DNA from: Luteibacter aegosomatis
GTDB taxonomy: Bacteria > Pseudomonadota > Gammaproteobacteria > Xanthomonadales > Rhodanobacteraceae
DNA length: 64,000 bases
Direction: 5' to 3'
NCBI RefSeq assembly: GCF_023078455.1
Contig: NZ_CP095740.1
Span: 1,538,001 to 1,602,000, forward strand
Below are positions 35,686-44,624 of the stretch, one piece after another. How positions within the stretch are numbered: the stretch's first letter is position 1; every line of letters begins with the position of its first letter. The notes beneath the pieces were generated by a model. That model was given only the letters and a program-made list of their open reading frames with translations. It was not told the origin of the DNA and did not search any database. The position numbers and the translations under genes were made by a program.

Positions 35686-36552
35686 ATGCTGTGGCAGAAA
35701 GGCCGTAGAAGCGACAACGTGGAAGACGCGGGCGGCGGCGGGGGTGGCCCTTCGTTCGGCGGCGGGCGGGGCCTGGGCATCGGCGGAATCATCATCCTCG
35801 CCATCCTGGGCGCCGTGTTCTACAAGGATCCCACCGCCCTGCTCGGGCAGGGCGATCCGGGCGCCGCGGCGCCCAGCCAGAGTCAGCCTCGTCCGGCGGC
35901 GGATGCCAACGATCCGCAGGTGGATTTCGTTCGCGCCATCCTGGGCGAGACCGAGGACACGTGGGGCGAGATCTTTGCCGCGAACGGGCAGCGTTACGAG
36001 CAGCCGAAGCTGGTGCTGTTCCACGGCGCCGTGCGCACGGCCTGCGGTTCCGCCTCGTCGGCGGTGGGGCCGTTCTACTGTCCCGGCGACCGCAAGGTCT
36101 ATCTCGACCTCGACTTCTTCCAGGAGATGCAGCGGCGCTTCCACGAGTCGGGCGATTTCGCCCGTGCCTACGTGATCGCCCACGAGGTGGGCCATCACGT
36201 GCAGAACCTCGTCGGCATCTTCGACAAAGCCGCCGAGGCGAGGCGGCGTGGCGCGAGCATGGAAGGCGCCACGGGGCTGTCCGTACGCCAGGAACTCCAG
36301 GCCGATTGCTTCGCCGGCGTGTGGGCCAACCATTCCCAGCAGCGCCAGCACTGGTTGCAGCCGGGCGACATCGAGTCGGCGTTGAACGCGGCCACGGCGA
36401 TCGGCGACGATGCGCTGCAGGAGCAGGCCCAGGGCCGCGTGGTGCCCGACTCCTTCACGCACGGCACGTCCGCCCAGCGAGTGCGCTGGTTCAAGACCGG
36501 TTTCGAGGGCGGCGACATCGGCAAATGCAACACGTTCTCGGGTTCGATCTGA
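35686..36552 (+). CDS. Neutral zinc metallopeptidase, YpfJ/KPN_02809 family
   Basis: This 288-residue protein has a Gly-rich N-terminus, one TM helix (about residues 29-46, LGIGGIIILAILGAVF) and a zinc-metallopeptidase domain with HEVGHHVQN and a downstream Glu in LQADCFAGVWA. The family is PF04228. It should sit in the inner membrane facing the periplasm. GGGAGGAG precedes the ATG at 35686 by 5 bases. The YkgJ-type gene follows 4 bases after the stop, so the two are an operon. Physiological substrate unknown. Confidence 0.9.
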   Translation: MLWQKGRRSDNVEDAGGGGGGPSFGGGRGLGIGGIIILAILGAVFYKDPTALLGQGDPGAAAPSQSQPRPAADANDPQVDFVRAILGETEDTWGEIFAANGQRYEQPKLVLFHGAVRTACGSASSAVGPFYCPGDRKVYLDLDFFQEMQRRFHESGDFARAYVIAHEVGHHVQNLVGIFDKAAEARRRGASMEGATGLSVRQELQADCFAGVWANHSQQRQHWLQPGDIESALNAATAIGDDALQEQAQGRVVPDSFTHGTSAQRVRWFKTGFEGGDIGKCNTFSGSI

Positions 36553-36556
36553 GGCC

Positions 36557-36898
36557 ATGACTCACCCTTGCTTGCGCTGCGGCGCTTGCTGCGCGACCTA
36601 CCGGGTCGCCTTCCACTGGATGGAAACCGACGCGGCCGGCGGCATCGTGCCGGCCGCGCTCACCGAACGCCTCGATGCCCACCGCGTGAACATGCACGGC
36701 ACCAACGCCTACGAACCGCGCTGCAGGTCGCTCGTGGGCGAGGTGGGCGTGGCCGCGCATTGCGGCGTGTACGAGGTGCGGCCGTCGCCGTGCCACGACC
36801 TCAAGCCCGCCTGGGAGGACGGCACGCCGAGTCCGCAGTGCGACAAGGCGCGCTTGCGGCATGGGATGGCGCCGTTGACGCCTGCGGATTTCTCGTAG
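36557..36898 (+). CDS. YkgJ-family cysteine-cluster protein
   Basis: This 113-residue protein has an N-terminal CLRCGACC cluster and later Cys in RCRSL, AHCGVYEVRPSPC and QCDKARL, the pattern of the YkgJ/CxxCxxCC family (PF03692), thought to bind a metal or an iron-sulfur cluster. Function unknown. It starts 4 bases after the metallopeptidase stop. The downstream region has a perfect 20-base palindrome at 36964-36983. Confidence 0.85.
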   Translation: MTHPCLRCGACCATYRVAFHWMETDAAGGIVPAALTERLDAHRVNMHGTNAYEPRCRSLVGEVGVAAHCGVYEVRPSPCHDLKPAWEDGTPSPQCDKARLRHGMAPLTPADFS

Positions 36899-36960
36899 AG
36901 CAGGATCTCCGGTTTCGCGACGACCTACGGGATTGAATGTCGCTTGCGAAATAAACTCAC

Positions 36961-36988
36961 GTCGCTCCTGCGTACGCAGGAGCCCAGA
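36961..36988. repeat. GTCATTCC-type repeat arm with 20-bp palindrome
   Basis: GCTCCTGCGTACGCAGGAGC (36964-36983) is a perfect palindrome, preceded by GTC and followed by CCAGAG. It matches the arms at 23589 and 57048. A further inverted pair AGAGCC/GGCTCT (36986 and 37020) extends the structure. It may end the ypfJ-ykgJ transcript. Confidence 0.65.
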
Positions 36989-37042
36989 GCCTTACGCCCG
37001 GTTATCGCGGCAACGGTGATCCGGCTCTTCAGCCCTTCGACG

Positions 37043-37070
37043 AAAAAGCCCGGCGCGAGGCCGGGCTTTT
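37043..37070 (-). terminator. Bidirectional rho-independent terminator
   Basis: AAAAGCCCGGC and GCCGGGCTTTT form a strong stem with a short loop (GCGAG) and T runs on both strands. It lies 8 bases after the stop of the DEAD-box helicase on the minus strand, and downstream of the YkgJ gene on the plus strand. Confidence 0.9.
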
Positions 37071-37077
37071 CGATGCA

Positions 37078-38898
37078 TCAGTACTTGCGACGCGGCGGCT
37101 TGCCGCCACCGCCACCCGGGCGCGCACCTTGCGGCCGGAAGTTGCCGCGGGGACGGGGTGCGCCACCGCCACCACCGCCACTTTGCGGCTGTTCCGTGCC
37201 GTCCCACTCGCGAATCTGCAACTGCTGCTGGGCGACCCACACCTTCTTCAGGTGGTTGAAGGTTTCCGCCGGCATGCCGTCGGGCAGGTCGATCAGGCTG
37301 TAGTCGTCACGGATGCTGACGCGGCCGATGAACTTGGCGTCGACGCCACCTTCGTTGGCGATGGCGCCCACGATGTTGCCCGGCTTCACGCCATGCTCGT
37401 GGCCGACCTCGATGCGATAGGTCTTCTTGCCGGTTTCCGTCACGTGAGCACGCGGCTGGCGCATGCCTTCACGTACCGGACGGCGATCGCTGAAGTCCCG
37501 ATCGTTACGCTCGCGGTCGAATTCGCGCGGCGGACGCTCGGTGTACTCGCGCTTGGCCGGCGGTTCGAGCAACAGCGGCTGGTCGCCCTGGGCGATGCGC
37601 GCGAGCGCTGCGGCGATCTCGATCGCCGGCACGTTGTGCTCCTGCTCGAACTTCTCGACCAGTTGCTGGAACAGGCCGAGATCGCCCGTGGCCAGCGTAT
37701 CGACGATGCGCTGGTTGAACTTGTTCACGCGCGTGTCGTTCACCGCCTCGATGGTGGGCAGTTGCATCTGTTCGATCGGCTGGCGCGTGGCGCGCTCGAT
37801 CTGGCGGAGCAGGTTGCGCTCGCGCGGCGTGACGAACAGGATGGCCTCGCCGTTGCGGCCCGCGCGGCCGGTGCGGCCGATGCGATGCACGTACGACTCG
37901 GTGTCGTGCGGGATGTCGTAGTTGAGCACGTGGCTGATGCGGTCCACGTCGAGGCCGCGCGCGGCGACGTCGGTGGCGATCAGGATGTCGAGCTTGCCGG
38001 TCTTCAGCTGGTCGATCACGCGTTCGCGCTGGGCCTGCGCCATGTCGCCGTTGATGGCGGCGGCGGCGAAACCGCGCGCCTGCAGCTTGCTGGCAAGCTC
38101 CTCGGTGGCCGACTTGGTGCGCGCGAAGACGATCATCGCGTCGAAGCTCTCGGCCTCGAGGATGCGCGTGAGCGCGTCGAGCTTGTGCACCCCGCTCACC
38201 CACCAGTAACGCTGGCGGATGTTCGCCGCGGTGGTGGTCTTGTTCTTGATGGTGACTTCGACCGGATCATTCAGGTAAGTCTGCGCGATGCGGCGGATCG
38301 GCGCCGGCATGGTCGCGGAGAACAGGGCCACCTGGCGCTGCGCGGGCGTGGCCTGCAGCAGCTTTTCGACGTCGTCGATGAAGCCCATGCGCAGCATCTC
38401 GTCGGCCTCGTCGAGCACCACGAACTTCAGGGCGGAGAGATCCAGCGTGCCCTTGTCGAGATGGTCGATGATGCGGCCGGGCGTGCCGACCACGATCTGC
38501 GCGCCGCGCTTCAGGCCTTGCAGCTGCGGACCGTAGCTCTGGCCGCCGTAGATCGGCAGTACCTGGAAACCGGGCAGGTAGGTGGCGTATTTCTGGAAGG
38601 CCTCGGCGACCTGGATGGCCAGCTCGCGGGTGGGCGCGAGGACCAGCGCCTGGGGCTTGCCCGGCTTGAGGTCGATGCGCGACAGCACCGGCAGCGCGAA
38701 GGCGGCCGTCTTGCCGGTACCCGTCTGGGCCTGGCCGATGACGTCGCGGCCTTCGAGCAGCGGCGGGATGGTGGCGGCCTGGATGGGGGAGGGGGTCTCG
38801 TAGCCCACCTCGGTCAGCGCGCGCACGACGTTCTCGTCGAGCGCAAGCGCGCTGAAACCGGGCAGGGCCGGAGCGTTGTCTGTATCGGGGGATGACAT
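37078..38898 (-). CDS. deaD: DEAD-box ATP-dependent RNA helicase, DeaD/CsdA type
   Basis: This 606-residue helicase has all core motifs: Q motif (FSALALDENVVRALTEVGYETPSPIQ), AQTGTGKT, PTRELA, TPGRIIDH, DEAD, SATM, ARGLDVDR and HRIGRTGRAGR. Residues about 475-560 form a DbpA-type RNA-binding domain (HVTETGKKTYRIEVGHEHGVKPGNIVGAIANEGGVDAKFIG), which marks the DeaD/CsdA branch. The C-terminal tail is Gly/Arg-rich, as in RNA-annealing tails. It probably acts in ribosome assembly and cold-dependent RNA unwinding. Confidence 0.93.
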   Translation of the reverse strand: MSSPDTDNAPALPGFSALALDENVVRALTEVGYETPSPIQAATIPPLLEGRDVIGQAQTGTGKTAAFALPVLSRIDLKPGKPQALVLAPTRELAIQVAEAFQKYATYLPGFQVLPIYGGQSYGPQLQGLKRGAQIVVGTPGRIIDHLDKGTLDLSALKFVVLDEADEMLRMGFIDDVEKLLQATPAQRQVALFSATMPAPIRRIAQTYLNDPVEVTIKNKTTTAANIRQRYWWVSGVHKLDALTRILEAESFDAMIVFARTKSATEELASKLQARGFAAAAINGDMAQAQRERVIDQLKTGKLDILIATDVAARGLDVDRISHVLNYDIPHDTESYVHRIGRTGRAGRNGEAILFVTPRERNLLRQIERATRQPIEQMQLPTIEAVNDTRVNKFNQRIVDTLATGDLGLFQQLVEKFEQEHNVPAIEIAAALARIAQGDQPLLLEPPAKREYTERPPREFDRERNDRDFSDRRPVREGMRQPRAHVTETGKKTYRIEVGHEHGVKPGNIVGAIANEGGVDAKFIGRVSIRDDYSLIDLPDGMPAETFNHLKKVWVAQQQLQIREWDGTEQPQSGGGGGGAPRPRGNFRPQGARPGGGGGKPPRRKY

Positions 38899-39045
38899 GG
38901 CGACCTCAGGGGAGGGGCGCGGCGGCGGATTCGGCGCCGGGCAGTAACGTTATTGTAGCAGCGATCAGGGTCATACCAAGTAGGGCGTGGCCGTTTTCTC
39001 TGCCGGCATTAGACTTATCGGTCAGTTTCGTATGGGAATGGCGGC

Positions 39046-39894
39046 ATGACGACGATCCAGGCGGTTTCGGAGCAGCGGTGTTTCGAGGGGACGCAGGGTT
39101 TCTACACCCACGATTCCGAGGTTTGCGGCGGCTCCATGCGGTTTGCCGTTTACCTGCCACCCCAGGCCGGGCAGGGCCCGGTGCCCGTCCTGTGGTACCT
39201 CGCCGGCCTGACCTGCACCGCCGAGACCTTCACCACCAAGGCCGGCGCCCAGCGCGTGGCCGCCGAGCTGGGGATCGCGCTGGTCATGCCCGACACCAGT
39301 CCCCGCGACACCGGCATCGCCGGGGCGACCGGCGACTGGGAGTTCGGCGAGGGCGCCGGTTTCTACCTCGACGCCACCCAGGAGCCCTGGGCGGCGCGCT
39401 TCCGCATGTACAGCTACCTGGTGGACGAACTGCCGCGACGGGTGGCCGACCGTTTCCCGCTCGACATGAACCGCCAGGGCATCTTCGGCCATTCCATGGG
39501 CGGCCACGGCGCGCTGACCCTCGCGCTACGCAACCCGCACCGGTTCCGCTCGGTATCGGCGTTCGCGCCCATCGTCGCCCCGGCCAGCGTGCCCTGGGGA
39601 CGGAAGGCCTTTTCCCGCTACCTCGGCGACGACCGCAAGACGTGGGAAGCCCACGACGCCACGGCGCTGGTGAAGGGTGGAGCGCGCTTCGACGGCACCA
39701 TCCTGATCGACCAGGGCGAGGCCGACGGCTTCCTCGTCGACCAGTTGCAGCCGCAGCGCTTCGAGGCGGCTTGCGAAGAAGCGGAGCAGAAGCTCGAACT
39801 GCGCGTGCACCCCGGCTACGACCATAGCTACTACTTCATCCAGACCTTCATCGAAGACCACCTTCGCCACCACGCGGCGGCCCTGGCGGCATGA
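39046..39894 (+). CDS. fghA: S-formylglutathione hydrolase
   Basis: This 282-residue esterase-D-type alpha/beta hydrolase has the nucleophile elbow FGHSMGGHGAL and the typical LAGLTCTAETFTTKAGAQR and MPDTSPRDTGIAG; the His of the triad is in PGYDHSYYF. It hydrolyses S-formylglutathione to formate and glutathione in formaldehyde detoxification. The usual partner, glutathione-dependent formaldehyde dehydrogenase, is not next to it. The acetyltransferase gene starts inside its last codons (ATGA). Confidence 0.93.
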   Translation: MTTIQAVSEQRCFEGTQGFYTHDSEVCGGSMRFAVYLPPQAGQGPVPVLWYLAGLTCTAETFTTKAGAQRVAAELGIALVMPDTSPRDTGIAGATGDWEFGEGAGFYLDATQEPWAARFRMYSYLVDELPRRVADRFPLDMNRQGIFGHSMGGHGALTLALRNPHRFRSVSAFAPIVAPASVPWGRKAFSRYLGDDRKTWEAHDATALVKGGARFDGTILIDQGEADGFLVDQLQPQRFEAACEEAEQKLELRVHPGYDHSYYFIQTFIEDHLRHHAAALAA

Positions 39895-40445
39895 GCGAAC
39901 CGGTAAGGATCCGCACGCCCCGGACCATCGTCCGCCTGCTCGACATCGAGGAGGCGGAGTTGCTCCAACGCTATCGCGTGGAGAATCGAGAGCATCTCGG
40001 CCCGTGGGAACCGCTGCGGACGACGTCGCACTACGCGATCGACGGCGCCCGGCAGGCGGTGGAGGCCTCGCTGGAAGCCGCTCGCGCCGACCGGGGATAC
40101 CCGTTCGCCGTGCTCACGCCCGACGGTGGCGAGATGATCGGCAGCCTCACCTTCGCGAACGTGGTGCGCGGGGTCTTCCAGGCGTGCCACGTCGGTTACG
40201 GTATCGCCCGGCGGCACCAGGGCAAGGGACTGATGTTCGAAGCGCTGGACAGTGCCATGCGCTACGCCTTCGGCCCGCTGGACTTCCATCGGGTCATGGC
40301 CAACTACATGCCACGGAACGAGCGCAGCGGACGCCTGCTCGAGCGCCTGGGCTTCGAGAAGGAAGGCTACGCGCGGCGGTACCTGAAGATCGACGGTCTA
40401 TGGGAAGACCACGTCCTCACCGCGCGTATCCGCTCGGAAGGCTAG
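39891..40445 (+). CDS. GNAT acetyltransferase, RimJ/RimL-like
   Basis: This 184-residue GNAT-fold protein has the acetyl-CoA-binding region HVGYGIARRHQGKGLMFEAL and the C-terminal NERSGRLLERLGFEKEGYARRYLKIDGLWEDHV, close to ribosomal-protein N-acetyltransferases of the RimJ type. It may acetylate the N-terminus of a ribosomal or other protein. The start overlaps the fghA stop by 4 bases and its TAG stop overlaps the stop of the convergent helicase gene. Confidence 0.87.
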   Translation: MSEPVRIRTPRTIVRLLDIEEAELLQRYRVENREHLGPWEPLRTTSHYAIDGARQAVEASLEAARADRGYPFAVLTPDGGEMIGSLTFANVVRGVFQACHVGYGIARRHQGKGLMFEALDSAMRYAFGPLDFHRVMANYMPRNERSGRLLERLGFEKEGYARRYLKIDGLWEDHVLTARIRSEG

Positions 40446-41821
40446 GCCTTGCCGCCGTTGCTGGCGGACGATCCGCCGCCGCGGCGACGACGGCGACGCT
40501 TCGGACCGGCATCCCCCGCGCTTGCCGCCGGCGGATGGCCGTGCGGACGATGCGACGGACGACCCTGGCCACCGCCCTGGCGGGCCTGCTGGCCGCCGCC
40601 CTCGCGAGGGGCGCGGGACGAGCCGCCGCCGGCCTGGCGCGGTTGCTGCTTCGGACGGGGTGCGCCGGCGTCGAGACGCAGCGGCGTGCTCGGCTCGAAG
40701 CCGGCCACGGCGACCATTTCCAGGTCGGTTTTCAGAAGGCGGCGGATGTCGCGCAGCAGGCCCGATTCGTCGTGGCTGACCAGCGAGATCGCCTGGCCTT
40801 CCGAACCCGCGCGGCCGGTGCGGCCGATGCGGTGCACGTAGTCTTCGGCCACCATCGGCAGGTCGAAGTTGATCACGACCGGAAGCTGGTCGATGTCGAT
40901 GCCGCGCGCGGCGATGTCGGTGGCGACCAGGACCGTGACCTTGCCGCTCTTGAAGTCGCCCAGGGCACGCGTACGCGCGTTCTGGCTCTTGTTGCCGTGG
41001 ATGGCGGCCGCGCGGATACCCGCGCTTTCGAGATGGCGCACGAGCTTGTCGGCGCCGTGCTTGGTGCGGCTGAACACCAGGGTCTGGCGTCGGCTGTCCT
41101 GGGCGAGCACGTGCAGCAGGAGATCGCGCTTGCGCGCGGCATCCACCGGGTGCACGCGGTGCGTGATGGTATTGGCGACGGTGTTGGCCGGCGTGGTGGA
41201 CACCTCGCGCGGATCGCGCATGAACTGCTGGGCGAGGGCCTTGATCTCCGGCGCGAAGGTGGCCGAGAAGAGCAGGGTCTGACGCTTGGGCGGCACGGCG
41301 GCGAGGATGCGCTTCAGCGCGGGCAGGAAGCCCATGTCGAGCATGCGGTCGGCTTCGTCGAGCACGAGCACGTCCACCTTCGACAGGTCGACGGAGCGCT
41401 GCTGCATGTGGTCGATCAGGCGGCCGGGGGTGGCCACCACGATGTCGACGCCGCGACGCAGGGCGTGGAGCTGGTTGCCCATGCCCACGCCGCCGAAGAT
41501 CACCGTGCTGGAAATGCGCAGGTGCTTGCCGTAGTCGCGCAGGTTTTCCTGCACCTGGGCGGCGAGTTCGCGGGTGGGCGTGAGGATGAGCGCGCTGATC
41601 GGACGACGGCCTTCACGCAGCGGCGTGGAGGCGAGCCGGTGGAGCAGCGGCAGCGAGAAGGCGGCGGTCTTGCCGGTACCGGTCTGCGCGGCGGCCATCA
41701 GGTCGTGGCCGGCGAGCACCTCGGGAATGGCGGCGGCCTGGATGGGCGTGGGCTTTTCGTAGCCGGCCTCGGACAAGGCGCGCAGCAACGCGGGCGCGAG
41801 GCCCAGCGAATCGAAGGACAT
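40442..41821 (-). CDS. rhlE: DEAD-box RNA helicase, RhlE type
   Basis: This 459-residue helicase begins with the RhlE-type start MSFDSLGLAPALLRALSEAGYEKPTPIQAAAIP. The core has AQTGTGKT, PTRELA, TPGRLIDHM, DEAD, SATF, ARGIDIDQLP and HRIGRTGRAG. The tail after residue 385 is low-complexity, rich in Gly, Arg and Pro, and ends in a run of Arg and Gly-Gly-Ser. The ATG at 41821 follows AGGAG by 7 bases; longer frames upstream are not supported. It is the second DEAD-box gene within 3 kb, with fghA and the acetyltransferase between. Confidence 0.92.
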   Translation of the reverse strand: MSFDSLGLAPALLRALSEAGYEKPTPIQAAAIPEVLAGHDLMAAAQTGTGKTAAFSLPLLHRLASTPLREGRRPISALILTPTRELAAQVQENLRDYGKHLRISSTVIFGGVGMGNQLHALRRGVDIVVATPGRLIDHMQQRSVDLSKVDVLVLDEADRMLDMGFLPALKRILAAVPPKRQTLLFSATFAPEIKALAQQFMRDPREVSTTPANTVANTITHRVHPVDAARKRDLLLHVLAQDSRRQTLVFSRTKHGADKLVRHLESAGIRAAAIHGNKSQNARTRALGDFKSGKVTVLVATDIAARGIDIDQLPVVINFDLPMVAEDYVHRIGRTGRAGSEGQAISLVSHDESGLLRDIRRLLKTDLEMVAVAGFEPSTPLRLDAGAPRPKQQPRQAGGGSSRAPREGGGQQARQGGGQGRPSHRPHGHPPAASAGDAGPKRRRRRRGGGSSASNGGKA

Positions 41822-42065
41822 GGAAAACTCCTGCGTGACCCGAGCGTTCCCTGGAACCGCGCTGCGAGTTATGAATTCGGCGGCTGCGCACCGCAGAGGG
41901 CGGTGGGCTGGCCGGTGTCGCGTGCGCTGTTCGGGGGTGGGGGAACGCGGCGGGATGAAGGAGAATCCTCGCCTGAAGCTCCGCAAGGGAGTCGATAGCG
42001 GCGGCACGACTGACGCAGCATAGCATATTGCGGCGCACAACGGGGGCCGTGCCTCGATCCACGGA
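41822..42065. other. Intergenic region upstream of rhlE
   Basis: This stretch of about 240 bases (335 with the repeat that follows) has no gene I can support. On the minus strand TATGCT (around 42020) is a possible -10 for rhlE, which would give a leader of nearly 200 bases; no good -35 is seen. Confidence 0.4.
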
Positions 42066-42141
42066 ATCGCGGGCAGGGTCCGCTCCCGGCCGCCGCTGGC
42101 AGGCGGCCCTGCGGACGGCGGGAGCGAACCGTGTCCGGGAC
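42066..42141. repeat. Diverged composite palindrome (GGACAGGGTCCGCTCCC type)
   Basis: The left arm TCGCGGGCAGGGTCCGCTCC and the right arm CGGGAGCGAACCGTGTCCGG are imperfect reverse complements around a GC-rich centre. It resembles the cleaner copy at 62838-62914 and lies just after the methyltransferase stop. Confidence 0.6.
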
Positions 42142-42156
42142 CGAGGTGCCGAATCG

Positions 42157-42819
42157 TCAGGTCGGCCGCGACGCCGTCATGAGCCAGCTGTTGTAGGGCG
42201 TGCGCCCGAACAAGGGCCGGAAGGCCACGGCGATGCCGCGTGGCTCCAGTACCCGGCGTATCTCCTCGGCGCAGGGGAAATACTGGGCCCCTTCGGGAAT
42301 CCAGCCCACGGCCTTGATGAAACGCTCCTCCCACACGGTGGCGCGGAAGCGCCAGGAGCCGTCGCGCAGCACGGTGCGCAAGACCAGTACGCCGTCGTCG
42401 GCGAGGTGGTCCACGGCGTAGTCCAGCAGTTCGGGTTGCCGTTCGCGCGGCAGGTAGTGCAGCACGTCGAGGAGGGCGACGTGGCCGCGCATCGATTGCG
42501 CGACGGTGGCGTCGGCCTGGCGCAGTTCGAACTGCCCGCCCAGCCCCGCGCGTTCGGCGGCGGCGCGTCCGTCGGCGATCTTGCGGCCGTCGCGGTCGAG
42601 GCCGAGGTAGCCGTCGAGAGCGTCGCAGGCATGGAGGTAGTGACCGAGGATGCCCAGTCCGCAGCCGATGTCGATCAACGGCAGGCGATGTCCCCCGAGG
42701 GCCTCGGCGGCAGCCTCGTACACGGGGTCGCTCGCGAGCTTGCCGTGCACGTACAGACGATCCCCGCGGCGCGCGAAGCGCGAGGCGATCAGGCGTCGGG
42801 TCCCGGGGCGTGCGTGCAT
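42157..42819 (-). CDS. Class I SAM-dependent methyltransferase
   Basis: This 220-residue methyltransferase has SAM motif I LIDIGCGLGILGHYL, an acidic loop at GLDRDGRKIA and motif IV HVALLDVLHYLPRE. The C-terminal part (RVLEPRGIAVAFRPLFGRTPYNSWLMTA) resembles methyltransferases found beside aryl-polyene or polyketide loci, but the pigment locus here is over 30 kb away. The start at 42819 follows AGGGA by about 7 bases; a frame reaching 42867 is less likely. Substrate unknown. Confidence 0.83.
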   Translation of the reverse strand: MHARPGTRRLIASRFARRGDRLYVHGKLASDPVYEAAAEALGGHRLPLIDIGCGLGILGHYLHACDALDGYLGLDRDGRKIADGRAAAERAGLGGQFELRQADATVAQSMRGHVALLDVLHYLPRERQPELLDYAVDHLADDGVLVLRTVLRDGSWRFRATVWEERFIKAVGWIPEGAQYFPCAEEIRRVLEPRGIAVAFRPLFGRTPYNSWLMTASRPT

Positions 42820-42875
42820 GGTGTCGTCCCTGAAGCAGGACGGGGCGTCACGCGACGCCCCGTCCAAGCCGATGG

Positions 42876-43220
42876 TCAGTGCTGCGCGGAAGGCGCGGAA
42901 GACTTGTGAACGTAAGCGTCGTATTCGCTCTTGTCGAGGCTGCCGTTGTGATCCTGGTCGGCCTCGCCGAAATGAGCGCGCAGCTGGGACAGCGCAGGCA
43001 CGTCCTGCGGAAGGTTGCTGCGCCGGATCAGCTTGGCACCCTTGGACACGGTGTCGAACGGCGGCGCGCCCTCATCCTGTTGTCCGGCCGCGCCCGGCAT
43101 GGAGGCGGGCGCCGGTTGCGGCGTGGGAGGCGATGGCGAGGGCGCCGATTGGGCGAACGCCTGGCCGGCGGCAAGGCAGGTGGCGAGGGCGAAAGGAACG
43201 ATCGAGCGCGAGTACTTCAT
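42876..43220 (-). CDS. Exported EF-hand domain protein
   Basis: This 114-residue protein has a signal peptide (MKYSRSIVPFALATCLAAGQAFA, cut before QSAP), then a Pro/Ser-rich linker, then one EF-hand-like calcium loop DQDHNGSLDKSEY preceded by a helix (LSQLRAHFGEA). It probably binds calcium in the periplasm; a partner EF-hand is not obvious. A GC hairpin (42840-42863) without a T run lies after the stop. Confidence 0.83.
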   Translation of the reverse strand: MKYSRSIVPFALATCLAAGQAFAQSAPSPSPPTPQPAPASMPGAAGQQDEGAPPFDTVSKGAKLIRRSNLPQDVPALSQLRAHFGEADQDHNGSLDKSEYDAYVHKSSAPSAQH

Positions 43221-43345
43221 GAGTCCTCCGTCTGTCGTGGATGGCGCCGATCAGTCTATGCGCGGCACGTCGTCGCACCGTGATCCGTCCGTTGTCTTTT
43301 TGCGCCGTGCTAGCCTCTGGCGGCCCTTAGGTTGAGGAAAATCTC

Positions 43346-44593
43346 ATGCAGTTACCCGCCGCGCTGCGCGAACTCGATCACACGCAGCGGCACACCGTCC
43401 TGGCCAGCTTCCTCGGCTGGACGCTCGACGCCTTCGACTACTTCCTTCTCACGTTCGTGATCCTCGCGGTGGCGCAGGAATTCCACGTACCCAAGCAGGA
43501 GGTCACCTATGGTCTCTTCCTCACCCTGGCCGCGCGGCCTCTGGGAGCGTTGATCTTCGGCCGCCTCGCCGATCGTTACGGGCGGCGCCCCGTGCTGATG
43601 TTCGACATCGTGCTGTTCTCTGTGCTCGAAGTGGCCTGCGCCTTCGCGCCCACGCTGGGCGTGCTGCTGGCCCTGCGCTTCGTCTTCGGCATCGCGATGG
43701 GTGGCGAGTGGGGCATCGGTGCGTCGCTGGCGATGGAATCGATCCCGGCGGCATCCCGCGGTTTCGTTTCCGGCCTGCTGCAAAGCGGTTACCCCTGCGG
43801 TTTCTTCCTCGCCGCGCTGGCCAACTGGTTGCTGGTCGACCATGTCGGCTGGCGTGGACTGTTCGTCGTGGGCGCGCTGCCTGCGCTGCTGGTGCTGTAC
43901 ATCCGCCGCAAGGTGCCCGAGTCGCCGGTGTGGGAAGGACGTCGTTCGATGGCGCGCGAGAGCGTGTTCACGTCGATGCGCGGCCACTGGAAGCTCTTCG
44001 TGTACCTCATGCTGCTGATGGCCGCCTTCAACATGTTCAGCCACGGCTCGCAGGACATGTATCCCACCTTCGTGCAGGAGAGCCTGCACATCCCGGCGGG
44101 TTCGTCGACGGCCTTCATGCTCACCGCGTTGCTCAACCTCGGTGCACTGGTCGGCGGCCTTACCTTCGGCTCGTTCTCCGAGAAGATCGGTCGGCGCCGC
44201 GCCATCGTCATCGCGGCCCTCCTGGCGATTCCCGTGATTCCCCTATGGACCTACGGCGGCTCGCTGCTCCTGCTGGGCGTGGGCGCGTTCCTGATCCAGG
44301 TGATGGTGCAGGGTGCCTGGGGCGTGGTGCCCACCCATCTCAACGAGCTGTCTCCCGACGCCGTGCGCGGCACGCTGCCGGGATTCGCCTACCAGATGGG
44401 CAACCTGCTGGCCGCCATCACGGCCACCGCGCAGACCTGGCTGGCCGAGCGACGGGGCGGGGACTTCGCCTTCGCCATGTCGACGTGGATCGCGGTCGTG
44501 GCCGTGCTCCTGGCCCTGCTGACCTGGCTGGGGCCCGAGGCCCGGGGCGTGGGTTTCGGCCGATCGCGTGACGGCGGCCCGGGGCACGGCTAA
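43346..44593 (+). CDS. MFS transporter, AAHS/sialate-lactate type
   Basis: This 415-residue transporter has twelve hydrophobic segments and MFS signatures: LGWTLDAFDYFLLTFV in TM1, GRLADRYGRRPVL between TM2 and TM3, and GIAMGGEWGIGASLAMESIPAASRGFVSGLLQSGYPCGFFLAAL. These match the metabolite:proton symporters that carry carboxylates such as lactate, sialate or aromatic acids. No adjacent catabolic gene tells the substrate. TAAAAT within its last codons may be the -10 of the following FKBP gene. Confidence 0.88.
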   Translation: MQLPAALRELDHTQRHTVLASFLGWTLDAFDYFLLTFVILAVAQEFHVPKQEVTYGLFLTLAARPLGALIFGRLADRYGRRPVLMFDIVLFSVLEVACAFAPTLGVLLALRFVFGIAMGGEWGIGASLAMESIPAASRGFVSGLLQSGYPCGFFLAALANWLLVDHVGWRGLFVVGALPALLVLYIRRKVPESPVWEGRRSMARESVFTSMRGHWKLFVYLMLLMAAFNMFSHGSQDMYPTFVQESLHIPAGSSTAFMLTALLNLGALVGGLTFGSFSEKIGRRRAIVIAALLAIPVIPLWTYGGSLLLLGVGAFLIQVMVQGAWGVVPTHLNELSPDAVRGTLPGFAYQMGNLLAAITATAQTWLAERRGGDFAFAMSTWIAVVAVLLALLTWLGPEARGVGFGRSRDGGPGHG

Positions 44594-44624
44594 AATGCCG
44601 GGTTTTCCTCCGGTAGAAACCATC

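Noticed and set aside
42840..42863. GC-rich hairpin after the EF-hand gene as a terminator
   Set aside because: It is a good palindrome (ACGGGGCGTC/GACGCCCCGT) but has no T run on either strand, so it is not listed as a terminator.
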